Assembly: GCA_019638025.1 (NCBI GenBank)
Contig: JAHBUO010000001.1
Span: 1-64,000, forward strand
From: Ignavibacteriaceae bacterium
GTDB taxonomy: Bacteria; Bacteroidota; Ignavibacteria; Ignavibacteriales; Ignavibacteriaceae
DNA length: 64,000 nt
Reading direction: 5' to 3'
The notes under the pieces are model-generated. The model did no database searches and was not told where the DNA came from. It saw nothing but the letters and a program-made list of their open reading frames with translations. Positions 1 through 9,386 of the stretch are shown piece after piece. Both the position numbers and the translations under genes were made by a program. Position 1 is the first letter of the stretch, and the number at the start of each line of letters is the position of its first letter.

Positions 1-1649
1 CTTTTACTGAAGAGTTTACAGATGTAAATTCTCCTTGGTTTAGATTCGGTGATTTCGATAACCTTGCACAATCTTTAAAAATTAATAATGGCCGACTTAA
101 TTTCAATTATAACGGAACCTCTGAGCCTTGGTTGTATGTTATTTCTCCATTTGGTTCTGTAAAGAATTTTACGCTTGAAGTTGAAGGTGGTGGCGGTAAT
201 AATCACAATGCCCCATTCGAAATGAGTAGATTCTTTGATTCTAAGAATTACATAACAATGTTTTTAGAAGATGACACCGTTTATATTGGATATGCCATTA
301 ATTCATTAGAACCAATCATTATCAATAGAACACCATTCAATCTTAACAACATATCAAAGATTAAGTTTGGCATTTCCGGTGAAGCACCGAATCTTACAGT
401 CAGTGTTTGGATAAATAATAATCTTGTATCAACTGCAAACATCAACAATGCAACTGATAAACTTAGCAGTGGACACCTAATATTTGGTTACTCACGCGGC
501 AACATGATAGATGCTTACATCGAAAGAGCAGTGATTGTTGGCGTACCTTATTCTCCTCCGCAATATGAATTCTTAGATCACGTTACAAACAATATGACTC
601 TTTCTGTTTTTCCTGATGGGCTTCTCGGACAAAATAAATCTTTCAACGTTGGGAATAGTTTAAAATATTTAACTTATAACAATCTCTTATTCTCAGGTGG
701 ATTGATTTACGGTAACTCAAATAAAGGGGCTACCGGAATGATTGGTAGTTTTAACTTTTATGATCTATCAACCTCACAAGAACTTTGGTCAATATCTCCC
801 GGATCCTTTTTTGACACTCGTTACAGGACATCTTATACCGATGTTCAATCATCAAACCGTTACGGTGTAGAAGTGATGCAAGAAAGTTTTTCTACAGCTA
901 CTAAAGACATCGTTTTTCTGAAATATTTATTTAAAAATGTGTCCGGAGCAACCATATTTGATTTCTATATCGGATTAATAGCTGACTTTGATATTGTAAA
1001 TTATGCCTCAAATTTGGGTGGGTATGACGTCTCCAAAAAACTGGTTTATCAATATGATGCTACTTCACAAATTCATCTGGGATTGGTTGCCCTTAGCGGA
1101 TTCTCCGGTGGAAAAGTAACAACAGCAGGTGGCGGTAGAGTTGATATTTATGATTTTATGCGCGGAAGTGATTACACAACCCCAATAACAGCAGGAGATA
1201 ATCGCACATACATTTCCACAGGAGCATACAATATTGCAAATAACGGCGAAGCTGTTGCCACATTTGCAATAGTTACCGGAAGTAGTTTATCTAATTTATC
1301 AGCAAATGCTGATGAAGCCATTAGTATTTATAATTCACAACTCATCGGCGTTGAAGATGCTGAATCCCTCTCACCAAATGAATTTTACTTATATCAGAAT
1401 TACCCAAATCCATTTAATCCGAGTACAAAAATAAAGTATACTATTCCCGAAGCTATTGCAAATTCTATAGTAACTCTAAAAGTATATGATGTGATGGGAC
1501 GAGAAATAACAACACTAGTCAACGAACAAAAACCGTCCGGTGTTTATGAAGTAGTTTTTAATGGAAATGAATTATCAAGTGGAGTTTATTTTTATAAACT
1601 TCAATCAGATAATTTTAGCTCTGTTAAAAAATTAATCTTAATAAAATAG
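1..1649 (+). CDS. T9SS-sorted secreted protein, 5' partial
   Basis: The reading frame is open from the left window edge (first full codon at base 3), so the true start and any signal peptide lie outside. A TTG at 132 is in frame but is not a credible start, because coding-like sequence continues upstream of it. The N-terminal part, rich in beta-strand and aromatic residues, looks like a LamG/concanavalin-type sandwich, by appearance only. A second beta-rich region follows. The last ~85 residues are a T9SS type A sorting domain: YQNYPNPFNPSTKI, a KVYDVMGREI strand, SSGVYFYKL and a final KKLILIK. The product should cross the outer membrane by T9SS and be anchored or released. The stop lies 11 bases before the next T9SS gene, which suggests one operon. 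Its sorting domain is very close to that of the next gene. Function beyond secretion is unknown. Confidence 0.85.
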   Translation, partial: FTEEFTDVNSPWFRFGDFDNLAQSLKINNGRLNFNYNGTSEPWLYVISPFGSVKNFTLEVEGGGGNNHNAPFEMSRFFDSKNYITMFLEDDTVYIGYAINSLEPIIINRTPFNLNNISKIKFGISGEAPNLTVSVWINNNLVSTANINNATDKLSSGHLIFGYSRGNMIDAYIERAVIVGVPYSPPQYEFLDHVTNNMTLSVFPDGLLGQNKSFNVGNSLKYLTYNNLLFSGGLIYGNSNKGATGMIGSFNFYDLSTSQELWSISPGSFFDTRYRTSYTDVQSSNRYGVEVMQESFSTATKDIVFLKYLFKNVSGATIFDFYIGLIADFDIVNYASNLGGYDVSKKLVYQYDATSQIHLGLVALSGFSGGKVTTAGGGRVDIYDFMRGSDYTTPITAGDNRTYISTGAYNIANNGEAVATFAIVTGSSLSNLSANADEAISIYNSQLIGVEDAESLSPNEFYLYQNYPNPFNPSTKIKYTIPEAIANSIVTLKVYDVMGREITTLVNEQKPSGVYEVVFNGNELSSGVYFYKLQSDNFSSVKKLILIK

Positions 1650-1660
1650 AGGCTTTAAGA

Positions 1661-3448
1661 ATGAGAGTAGTTATAACATTATTAATTTTAATTTTGGGTG
1701 GATATTATAACTACTCTCAAACTGTTATTTATGTAAAATCTGATGCAGCTGGTTCAAGTAACGGAACAAGCTGGAACAATGCTTTTACATCTCTCCAATC
1801 GGCATTAAATAGTGCTGGCTCAGGAAATCAAATCTGGGTTGCAAAAGGGACTTATAAACCATCATCTTCTTACGACCTTACAAATTCACCGCGATACTAT
1901 CACTTTCGTCTTATTAACGGAGTATCAATTTATGGCGGGTTTGCAGGGACAGAATCGGCTGTTACTGAAAGAGTAAACTTCAGACAAAGTGAAGTTAACG
2001 AAACTATTCTAAGTGGTGACTTAAATAGTAACGGAAAAGATGACAACGACTGCTATCATGTCTTTTATCATCCATCCGGGCTAAATAATACGGCAATACT
2101 TGATGGATTTACAATTGCAGACGGAAACGCCAATGGTGCAAGCTCACCTCACGATCGTGGTGGAGGGATATATAATAATTCATCTTCACCCGTTTTAAAG
2201 AATCTCACAATTAGGACAAACAGTGCAACATATGGAGGTGGAATATCCAACGAAGGTTCTTCACCCATACTTATTAATGTGGTTATTTCTAATAATAAGG
2301 CAACTTATTCAGGCGGGGCTATTTATAATCATGCTTCTTCACCAACATTGAACAATTCAGTTATTACTAATAATTCAGCTGTTGAGCAAGGAGGGGCAAT
2401 CATTCAAACCCATTCATGTTTCCCAACAATTACTAATTCAACAGTATCTAACAATTCAGCAAAAAACGGAGGGGTAGTCTACTTTACATCTTCAGGTCAA
2501 GTTACATTTAATAATTCAATTATATGGGCTAATATAGCATCAGTGCTTGGAAATCAGTTCTATCTCAATCATTCAGGAGCTTCCGTAATTTTGAATTATT
2601 CATGTTACTCAAATGCATTAAATGATATACACAAGGCCGTCGGAACAGTAGATACTTCGAACAATAATATCACATTATCTCCTCAATTTGTTGATGCAGA
2701 CAATGGAGATTATAGAGTGCTTGGTATTTCACCATGTGCTGATGCCGGATTAAACAATTATAATAATGAATTAACTGATATTCGTGGCACTTCTAGAAAA
2801 TTAAATAAAAATACCGGAGCTGAAGGAATAATTGATATGGGAGCCTACGAATTTAAAGTTAACACAGACCCACTCCCCGTCGAACTCACCTCCTTTACCG
2901 CTTCAGTTGTAGAAAGCAAAGTTATACTTAACTGGCAAACTGCAACAGAAGTTAATAATTATGGATTTGAAATTGAGCGTTCCACCCAACCACAAAGTAA
3001 CTGGCAATATTTGGGTTTTATTCAAGGACACGGGAACAGTAACTCTATTATTAACTACTCATTTATCGATGATAATTTAATTGATGGGAAATATTCTTAT
3101 CGATTGAAACAAATCGATAATGATGGAAATTTTTCTTATAGTGAAACTTTGAATGTAGAAGTCGGGGATTTACCAATTAGTTTCGACCTTTCCCAAAATT
3201 ATCCAAACCCATTTAATCCTACTACAAAAATTAATTTTGCTGTACCTCTTTCGGCATCAAACTCTTTTATAACGCTTAAAGTTTATGATGTAACGGGAAG
3301 AGAGATAACAACTCTTCTAAATGAACAAAAACCCTCCGGTGAATACGAAGTCGTCTTTAATGGAAATGAATTATCAAGCGGAGTCTATTTTTACAAATTA
3401 ACAATTAATGATTTTGTATCAACAAAAAAACTAATCTTACTTAAATAA
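1661..3448 (+). CDS. Beta-helix repeat protein with T9SS sorting domain
   Basis: The 595-residue protein starts with a clear signal peptide (about residues 1-19, ending YNYSQ). Residues ~22-400 open with a YVKSDAAGSSNGTSWNNAF segment and contain repeated GGGIYN/GGAIYN and NNSA units, as in right-handed parallel beta-helix or polymorphic-outer-membrane repeat proteins. Next comes a PVELTSFTA...NWQTATEVNNYGFEIER domain (~404-500), a fibronectin-like linker that recurs in two other cargo proteins of this window. The end (~513-595) is a T9SS sorting domain (QNYPNPFNPTTKI to KKLILLK). Beta-helix proteins often bind or cleave polysaccharide, but no catalytic residues can be assigned. It sits 11 bases after the preceding cargo gene and 5 bases before the next. 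Export and fold class are well supported; function is unknown. Confidence 0.88.
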   Translation: MRVVITLLILILGGYYNYSQTVIYVKSDAAGSSNGTSWNNAFTSLQSALNSAGSGNQIWVAKGTYKPSSSYDLTNSPRYYHFRLINGVSIYGGFAGTESAVTERVNFRQSEVNETILSGDLNSNGKDDNDCYHVFYHPSGLNNTAILDGFTIADGNANGASSPHDRGGGIYNNSSSPVLKNLTIRTNSATYGGGISNEGSSPILINVVISNNKATYSGGAIYNHASSPTLNNSVITNNSAVEQGGAIIQTHSCFPTITNSTVSNNSAKNGGVVYFTSSGQVTFNNSIIWANIASVLGNQFYLNHSGASVILNYSCYSNALNDIHKAVGTVDTSNNNITLSPQFVDADNGDYRVLGISPCADAGLNNYNNELTDIRGTSRKLNKNTGAEGIIDMGAYEFKVNTDPLPVELTSFTASVVESKVILNWQTATEVNNYGFEIERSTQPQSNWQYLGFIQGHGNSNSIINYSFIDDNLIDGKYSYRLKQIDNDGNFSYSETLNVEVGDLPISFDLSQNYPNPFNPTTKINFAVPLSASNSFITLKVYDVTGREITTLLNEQKPSGEYEVVFNGNELSSGVYFYKLTINDFVSTKKLILLK

Positions 3449-3453
3449 AATCT

Positions 3454-5673
3454 ATGGTTAAAACGATGAAATATTTAGCATTCTTTTCGATTATCTTTTT
3501 TTCATTGTCATCTCTAGCTTATCCGCAAGAGTCAAGGCTCAACAAGATCCTTGGTAACGGGACAATATTTTTTACTGACGAAAATAACGGGTGGATTTTC
3601 GATGAATATCATATAAGAAAAACTAGTGATGCCGGAAAGTCGTGGGAAGTTATGCTTACTTTCGAAACTTCAAAAAAGGCTATGTACTCAAATACTATTG
3701 GAACAAATCTTATAACTTTTGTTAATGCTGCAACCGGATATTTCATAACAAGCAAATACTCAGGTATTAGCAATAACGCTTATGTATATAAGACGACCAA
3801 TAGCGGGTTATCATGGTTAAGATATATTCTGAGCATTTCGAACAATGTAAATACTCCCAATAGTCTTAGCAATTTATTTTTTATTAATGAAGATATCGGT
3901 TGGGTAGTTTCAGATAGCAAAAACCTTTTACGAACAACAAATGGTGGCGTTTCATGGGAGCAAATATTTTCAGGAACTCTGAGCATTCAAAAAATTCATT
4001 TTGTTGATGCTCAAAATGGTTGGGCTTTTATAAATAATAAACTAAACAAGACTACTAACGGTGGTGCAAATTGGAATGAAATACTTGTTCCCGGCTCAAC
4101 TTACATTTATACTATTTCTACAATCGGGAATAATACTTGGGTCGGGGGTTATAATGACGGGATTTATCTTTCAACTGATGGCGGGCTAAATTGGAATAAA
4201 GTATCAAATACATTTCCATCAGGGCCACAATCGTGGTCTAATGGATATCTCACAATGTTTAGTGCTACACATGGTGTTTCAAACGGACACATCACAACTG
4301 ACGGTGGACTCACATGGACGGAAAAATTTAATCGCTACGCTACTTACAGCGGTGTCAGTCTGTTAAATATAGATAATTGTTGGTTTTATGACTCTAATGG
4401 TAACTTGAATAAAACTGTAAACTTTTTTAATGCTTCCGAAGTAGTTTTTCATTCAACAACTAATTCTTTAGAAAACCATAAATTTACTTCCATTAAAATT
4501 TTAGGGGCCAACAATGTGGTTGCATCTTTTAATAATGGAGCAATCTTGCGCTCTTCAGATAATGGAAAAACATGGAAGTTCATTGATGAATTGTACGGCA
4601 TCCATCAGATAAGAGATATTTCTTTTACAAACTCTAGCACAGGTGTTGCAGTGGGAAGAAATTATGATAATCCCACGAACACTGCCTTCATCTCTCGCAC
4701 AACTGATGCGGGTGAATCGTGGAGTATTGTTTATCAACTTCCCGGAATACCAAATATTTATGACGAAGATATTTATTCGGTTGATTATTCAAACGGAACT
4801 TACTATGCCCTTAGTAGAAGCAAATTATTGCGCTCCGCCAATGATGGACTGACTTGGTCTGCTGATTCAACTGATATGTCTTGGGGCTTACATCAAATTA
4901 AGTTCATTGGAAATACAGGTTTTGGTATTTCGACCTATGGAAATTTCAAATTGTACAAAAGTGTAAACGGAGGTGTAGGCTGGAATTTAGTTCGAGATGT
5001 TTTTTGCGGAGGATTAAGCTTTGTTTCAAATAATTTGGTATTTGCATCATTTTCAGATTCACAACTTTGTAAAAGTACAGATGGGGGAATTACTTGGTCA
5101 AAAAGTGGATGGACACCAAGTTGGAGTTTTAATAGAGTATTTTTCAAAGACAGCCTAACCGGAATTGCCTCAGGAGCTACTTTCTCATTTGGTGAAGGTA
5201 CCTTTGTAACAGATGATGGCGGAAATACCTGGTCAAAAGTTTCAGAGTTGTATAATATAATTAATGGGACGGATAACGGTATTGATTATGTCTCAAAAAC
5301 AAATGGTTATATCGCAACCGATGATGGACTTTACACGCTAAAAAGTTTTGGAATAATCGATAGCGTAACTTCAATCGATACCGAAAATGAATTTAATCCG
5401 CAAGACTATCTACTTTATCAAAACTACCCCAATCCATTTAATCCAAGCACCACAATTAAATTCGACATACCTTCAAATGCAAATGAATCGATTGTTATAC
5501 TAAAAGTATTTGATCTTCTTGGAAATGAAGTCGCAACTCTGTTGAATGAAGCAAAACCTTCAGGAAGTTATTCAGTTGATTGGGATGCATCAAAACTTTC
5601 AACAGGGGTCTATTTTTATAAACTGCAAACAGGTGGTTTTGTATCAATAAAAAAAATGGTGTTAATTAAATAA
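3454..5673 (+). CDS. 14-repeat YCF48/BNR-like propeller protein, T9SS
   Basis: This 739-residue protein has a signal peptide (hydrophobic run from about residue 8, ending LAYPQ). An in-frame ATG at 3466 is an equally possible start, since neither has a good ribosome binding site. The body has about 14 units of the form GW..xxxxIxKTxxGGxxW, for example RTTNGGVSW, NKTTNGGANW, RSSDNGKTW, RTTDAGESW and KSTDGGITW. Several are degenerate. This is the YCF48/sortilin/BNR blade pattern, and 14 blades would make two seven-bladed propellers. The C-terminus is a T9SS sorting domain (YQNYPNPFNPSTTI to KKMVLIK). It is closely linked to its neighbours on both sides. Such proteins are usually surface or extracellular; ligand or enzyme activity cannot be read from the sequence. 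Confidence 0.88.
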   Translation: MVKTMKYLAFFSIIFFSLSSLAYPQESRLNKILGNGTIFFTDENNGWIFDEYHIRKTSDAGKSWEVMLTFETSKKAMYSNTIGTNLITFVNAATGYFITSKYSGISNNAYVYKTTNSGLSWLRYILSISNNVNTPNSLSNLFFINEDIGWVVSDSKNLLRTTNGGVSWEQIFSGTLSIQKIHFVDAQNGWAFINNKLNKTTNGGANWNEILVPGSTYIYTISTIGNNTWVGGYNDGIYLSTDGGLNWNKVSNTFPSGPQSWSNGYLTMFSATHGVSNGHITTDGGLTWTEKFNRYATYSGVSLLNIDNCWFYDSNGNLNKTVNFFNASEVVFHSTTNSLENHKFTSIKILGANNVVASFNNGAILRSSDNGKTWKFIDELYGIHQIRDISFTNSSTGVAVGRNYDNPTNTAFISRTTDAGESWSIVYQLPGIPNIYDEDIYSVDYSNGTYYALSRSKLLRSANDGLTWSADSTDMSWGLHQIKFIGNTGFGISTYGNFKLYKSVNGGVGWNLVRDVFCGGLSFVSNNLVFASFSDSQLCKSTDGGITWSKSGWTPSWSFNRVFFKDSLTGIASGATFSFGEGTFVTDDGGNTWSKVSELYNIINGTDNGIDYVSKTNGYIATDDGLYTLKSFGIIDSVTSIDTENEFNPQDYLLYQNYPNPFNPSTTIKFDIPSNANESIVILKVFDLLGNEVATLLNEAKPSGSYSVDWDASKLSTGVYFYKLQTGGFVSIKKMVLIK

Positions 5674-5705
5674 TAATAACGTATTAAAGACAGAGGGTAA
5701 TCAGT

Positions 5706-7808
5706 ATGAAGAGTTTAGCTACTTTAGTTCTTGTTTTGTTTCTGTTGGGGGAAACAAATGCACAATGGTTTTGGCAAAATCCCACACCTCAAGGTAACAG
5801 GCTTAATTCAGTTCATTTTATTGATAATAATACCGGATGGGCTGCAGGGAATAGCGGTACAATTATTAAAACAACAAACTCCGGGAATACATGGAGTATC
5901 CTCAACACAGGAACCTCAAAACTTCTTAATGATGTTTTCTTCATAAATCAGTCTAAAGGTTGGGCGGTAGGGTATGATAATTTAATTCTTCACACTGAGA
6001 ATGGGGGAAACTCCTGGGCTGTTCAATCTGAAATAATTTCCATGAACACTTTAAGTTCAGTTCATTTTGTTAACGAAAACTATGGATGGATTGGTGGTTT
6101 CTATGGTAGAATACTTTCAACTACAAATGGCGGAACAGATTGGAATTCAACGGTTGTAAATATCGGCGATATTTTCTCAATTCATTTTATTAATCAGAGT
6201 ATTGGTTGGGTTGCAGGAAGAGAAGGGAAAATTGCAAAAACAACTGATGGGGGTACAACTTGGACTGAGTTAACTTCAGGAAGTAGTGAAGATTTAAATT
6301 CTATCTTCTTTATTGATGATAATATTGGATGGGTAGTTGGTTCCTCCGGAATTATCATAAAAACTACAAATGGAGGAAGCTCTTGGACATTCCAGCAAAG
6401 TTTTTCAAGTGAATATCTTAAATCAGTTCATTTTACTGATCACAACAATGGGACAGTTGTAGGCTGGTTAGGGGCTATTTTAACTACTTCAAACGGTGGA
6501 ACTACTTGGCTTACTAAATCTGGAGTTACACAGTATGATTTATGGTCTGTTAATTTTTCAAATAATAATGTCGGCTTTGCAGTTGGTTTTAGTGGACTAA
6601 TTTTTAGAACAACAACAGGTGGTGACACCTGGGAACAATTAACAAGCGGTTTTGTGAATATGCCATTTTCCGATATTCAGTTTGTTAATGAAAATATTGG
6701 TTGGGCTGCAGGATATAATGGTATTCTAAAATCAACTAACGGTGGTAATGTTTGGATAAATAAATCAAATCATATAACGACTAAGATTAATTCAATATCT
6801 TTTATTGATCAAAATACCGGGTGGGTTGTTTGTGATAGTTCGAAAATCCTTAAAACCACTGATGGAGGGGATACTTGGGTTATTCAAAAATCGGGACCGG
6901 CAATTAGATTGCTCTCAGTTAAATTTGTAAATCAGACAAAAGGCTTGGTTGTAGGAGGTTCCGGCACACTCTTTTCAACAGTTGATGGAGGTAACACTTG
7001 GCAAACACAATCAAGTGGAACTACCAATTCGTTAACTTCTGTATTTTTTGTAAATGAAAATATTGGTTGGTTTTCAGAACACGGCGGTGGTATTATTAAA
7101 AAATCTACGGACGGTGGCATCTCATGGATTCAACAACCCACCGGTTTTAGTAACAATATCAACGCAATATTTTTTTATGATGAAAACAATGGATGGCTTG
7201 CTTGTGACCCCAGCACAGGATTTCCATGGAGTATAATTCTCAAGACAACAAATGGTGGGAGTACTTGGACTTCTTACTCAAGTGGTTCGCAAAATCCATT
7301 AATTGATGTTCATTTTAGTGATTTAAACAATGGTTGGGCTGCCGGTGATAAGTTATTAAAAACTACTAATGGCGGAGCGACTTGGACTCAGTATCTTGAA
7401 ATTGAAGCATATGGTTATGATGCTGTTCATTTTGTTAATCCTAATCTCGGTTGGGCTGCCGGATTCGGTTCAAACATCTTAAAAACCACAAATGGTGGAG
7501 CAACATTTATTGAGAATGAAAATCAAAGTATTCCGAATGAATTTGCTCTTCACCAAAACTACCCTAACCCATTTAATCCATCTACAAAGATTAAGTATTC
7601 TATTCCGGAAAATTATTCTAATTCACTCGTAACTATAAAAGTTTATGACGTTTTGGGAAATGAAATTTCAACACTTATAAATGAATATAAAAGTGGGGGC
7701 ACTTATGAAGTTAGTTTTAATGCATCTAATCTATCGACCGGAATTTATTTCTATAAATTAATTTGTGGTTCATTCATCCAAACACAAAAGATGTTGTTAA
7801 TTAAATAA
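5706..7808 (+). CDS. 14-repeat YCF48-like propeller protein, T9SS
   Basis: This 700-residue protein has a short signal peptide (residues ~1-19, ending TNAQW). It carries 14 well-kept repeats of about 43 residues, each with GWxxGxxGxIxKTTNGGxTW (for example GWVVGSSGIIIKTTNGGSSW and GWAAGYNGILKSTNGG). Fourteen repeats fit two seven-bladed YCF48/BNR-type beta-propellers. The T9SS sorting domain follows at ~620-700 (HQNYPNPFNPSTKI to QKMLLIK). YCF48-like domains are related to the photosystem II assembly factor, but in this setting the protein is an exported surface protein, not a photosynthesis factor. It is the last gene of the four-gene set, followed by an intrinsic terminator. A GT at the bases before the ATG leaves the start otherwise undecided, but the signal peptide supports it. 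Confidence 0.9.
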   Translation: MKSLATLVLVLFLLGETNAQWFWQNPTPQGNRLNSVHFIDNNTGWAAGNSGTIIKTTNSGNTWSILNTGTSKLLNDVFFINQSKGWAVGYDNLILHTENGGNSWAVQSEIISMNTLSSVHFVNENYGWIGGFYGRILSTTNGGTDWNSTVVNIGDIFSIHFINQSIGWVAGREGKIAKTTDGGTTWTELTSGSSEDLNSIFFIDDNIGWVVGSSGIIIKTTNGGSSWTFQQSFSSEYLKSVHFTDHNNGTVVGWLGAILTTSNGGTTWLTKSGVTQYDLWSVNFSNNNVGFAVGFSGLIFRTTTGGDTWEQLTSGFVNMPFSDIQFVNENIGWAAGYNGILKSTNGGNVWINKSNHITTKINSISFIDQNTGWVVCDSSKILKTTDGGDTWVIQKSGPAIRLLSVKFVNQTKGLVVGGSGTLFSTVDGGNTWQTQSSGTTNSLTSVFFVNENIGWFSEHGGGIIKKSTDGGISWIQQPTGFSNNINAIFFYDENNGWLACDPSTGFPWSIILKTTNGGSTWTSYSSGSQNPLIDVHFSDLNNGWAAGDKLLKTTNGGATWTQYLEIEAYGYDAVHFVNPNLGWAAGFGSNILKTTNGGATFIENENQSIPNEFALHQNYPNPFNPSTKIKYSIPENYSNSLVTIKVYDVLGNEISTLINEYKSGGTYEVSFNASNLSTGIYFYKLICGSFIQTQKMLLIK

Positions 7809-7861
7809 GGTTACAGCAATAAAACTTAGTTATCGAAGAAGCAGTAAAAGAAATCATATTG

Positions 7862-7890
7862 AAACCTCCGGCAGTGTCGGAGGTTTTTTT
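7862..7890 (+). terminator. Intrinsic terminator of T9SS cargo operon
   Basis: A perfect 9-bp stem (AAACCTCCG at 7862-7870 with CGGAGGTTT at 7878-7886) encloses a 7-base loop and runs into seven T residues. It lies 54 bases after the last cargo gene. Confidence 0.9.
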
Positions 7891-7996
7891 ATGGAATTTT
7901 AAAAATGGGAAACATTCATTTTGAAAATTGAGGAATTCTTCATCAAAAGCAATCATTGATTATGTGTAACATTTGCGTGATTGAATTATTTTAACA

Positions 7997-8032
7997 AATA
8001 ATCATTATCTACCTAAGTAAGTAATGATTATT
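7997..8032. repeat. 11-bp perfect inverted repeat upstream of lectin gene
   Basis: AATAATCATTA (7997-8007) is matched by its reverse complement TAATGATTATT (8022-8032) across a 14-base spacer. There is no T-run after it, so it is not an intrinsic terminator. It lies about 165 bases before the ricin-lectin start and could be an operator; this is inference from symmetry only. Confidence 0.45.
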
Positions 8033-8197
8033 GTACGTACTGTATCATTAAGAATACAATAAGTATTACTAGCGATTTATTAAATTAAAATTTGTTTCGA
8101 ATTTTATTTAATATGCCATTTTACTCAACCTACGTTTTGGCATTGTAATTGTTATAGTTAATCGACTTTTAATCAATACATATAAAGGGAGAAATAA

Positions 8198-9277
8198 ATG
8201 AAACAATTAACATTTGCACTTTTCTTACTATTCATTTCTAATTCACTTATCGCTCAAGTTTTTATCAGAAATGGGGAATACATTGTTATCTCTGCTATTA
8301 ATGAAAGAGTACTTGATGTTGCACATGAGAAAAAAGATAACGGAGTTAATATTTTGGTTTGGGATCATACAGGAAATGATAACCAAGTCTTTAATATGAA
8401 CTTCGATGAAACAGGCGTTTTTAGTCTCATAGCCAAACACTCTAATAGAAGTTTATCTGTTCTAAATAATGATACAAGAGATTTATCAAACATCGTTCAG
8501 ATGGACTATACAAAAAGTGCCGGACAATTATTCAAGCTTGAACCTGTCGGTAGAACCGATATGTTCAAAATCGTTAATGTTACAAGCGATAAAGCTTTGA
8601 CCGTTGATCCAAGCAGCGGAAATGTAATTCTTATGTCTAAAATTGCAGAAGATGGATCTAATGGAAACCTAAATCAATATTGGAGATTCTCTCAAAGAAT
8701 TTCTTTTGCTAACACAAAATCAAAAAGATATCTTGATGTTCCTAATGGTTCAAAGGAAAGCGGAGTTAAGTTACAAATCTATGATGGAAATAATGGTAAA
8801 ACCCAAGCCTTTGATTTAATTTCAGTTGCTAACTCAGAAGATTATTACATAAGAAGTGTCGCTTCATATAAATATTTAGGCTTACCGGAAGGTAGATTAA
8901 CAGCGGGTATCCAAGTTGAACAACAAGATTTTACAGGTGCCACATCTCAAAGATTCCAACTTGAAGGCGTTGCTGATTATACTTATAAAATTGTACCAAG
9001 CGGTAGTAATTTAGCGTTGGATATTCGTTTTCAAGATACTAAAAATGGAAGCGCTATTGTTCTTGATGCTCAACAGCCAACCTCAAGTCAAAATTGGATT
9101 ATGTATGATTACAATCCCCAAAGAAAATCTGATAATGCAAAACAATTAAAGAAAGAAATTAAAGATGCCGGCAAAGCAGCTGGTAGTAAAGTTGTTGATA
9201 CAGGCGCAAAAGCTGTAGAAAAAACAAAAGAAATTGGTAAAAAAGCAAAAGATAAGTTGAAAAAGTTGTTCAAGTAG
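8198..9277 (+). CDS. Ricin-B-type lectin-like exported protein, Lys-rich tail
   Basis: This 359-residue protein has a signal peptide (about residues 1-19, ending LIAQ). Residues ~20-305 contain repeated QxW-like blade ends (NDNQVFNM, AGQLFKLE, NLNQYWRF, KTQAFDLI, SQRFQLE, SQNWIM). These are typical of ricin-type beta-trefoil domains (RICIN family), probably two trefoils, which usually bind carbohydrate. The last ~50 residues change character: a Lys/Ala-rich, probably helical tail with KDAGKAAGSK and KKAKDKLKKLFK. There is no T9SS domain, so it may stay in the periplasm or leave by another route. A purine-rich binding site (AAAGGGAGA) precedes the ATG. It stands alone between two terminators. 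The lectin-like fold is fairly sure; the ligand and the role of the tail are unknown. Confidence 0.82.
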   Translation: MKQLTFALFLLFISNSLIAQVFIRNGEYIVISAINERVLDVAHEKKDNGVNILVWDHTGNDNQVFNMNFDETGVFSLIAKHSNRSLSVLNNDTRDLSNIVQMDYTKSAGQLFKLEPVGRTDMFKIVNVTSDKALTVDPSSGNVILMSKIAEDGSNGNLNQYWRFSQRISFANTKSKRYLDVPNGSKESGVKLQIYDGNNGKTQAFDLISVANSEDYYIRSVASYKYLGLPEGRLTAGIQVEQQDFTGATSQRFQLEGVADYTYKIVPSGSNLALDIRFQDTKNGSAIVLDAQQPTSSQNWIMYDYNPQRKSDNAKQLKKEIKDAGKAAGSKVVDTGAKAVEKTKEIGKKAKDKLKKLFK

Positions 9278-9305
9278 TTATTCAAAATATCCATACATGG
9301 TTTTT

Positions 9306-9339
9306 AAAGCTGTCTATAAGTTGAGTAGACAGCTTTTTT
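9306..9339 (+). terminator. Intrinsic terminator after lectin gene
   Basis: An 11-bp perfect stem (AAAGCTGTCTA at 9306-9316, TAGACAGCTTT at 9326-9336) with a 9-base loop ends in a T-run, 28 bases after the lectin stop. Confidence 0.92.
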
Positions 9340-9386
9340 ATTTTAAATATACTTCGTTTACCTTCTTCCTGATTTGTTAATTTAAT

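Larger units (their letters stand above)
7809..8197. other. 389-bp gap: terminator, inverted repeat, AT-rich leader
   Basis: No convincing gene lies here. The left part holds the terminator of the T9SS operon. The middle has an 11-bp inverted repeat followed by the 8-bp palindrome GTACGTAC at 8033-8040. The right part is AT-rich and ends in a purine-rich ribosome binding site (AAAGGGAGA, 8184-8192) before the lectin gene. It probably contains that gene's promoter, but I cannot pin one down. Confidence 0.6.

Noticed and set aside
5706-7500. Regularly spaced repeats in DNA that could suggest a CRISPR or tandem array
   Set aside because: They are imperfect, in frame, about 43 codons apart and encode the propeller blades of a long protein.
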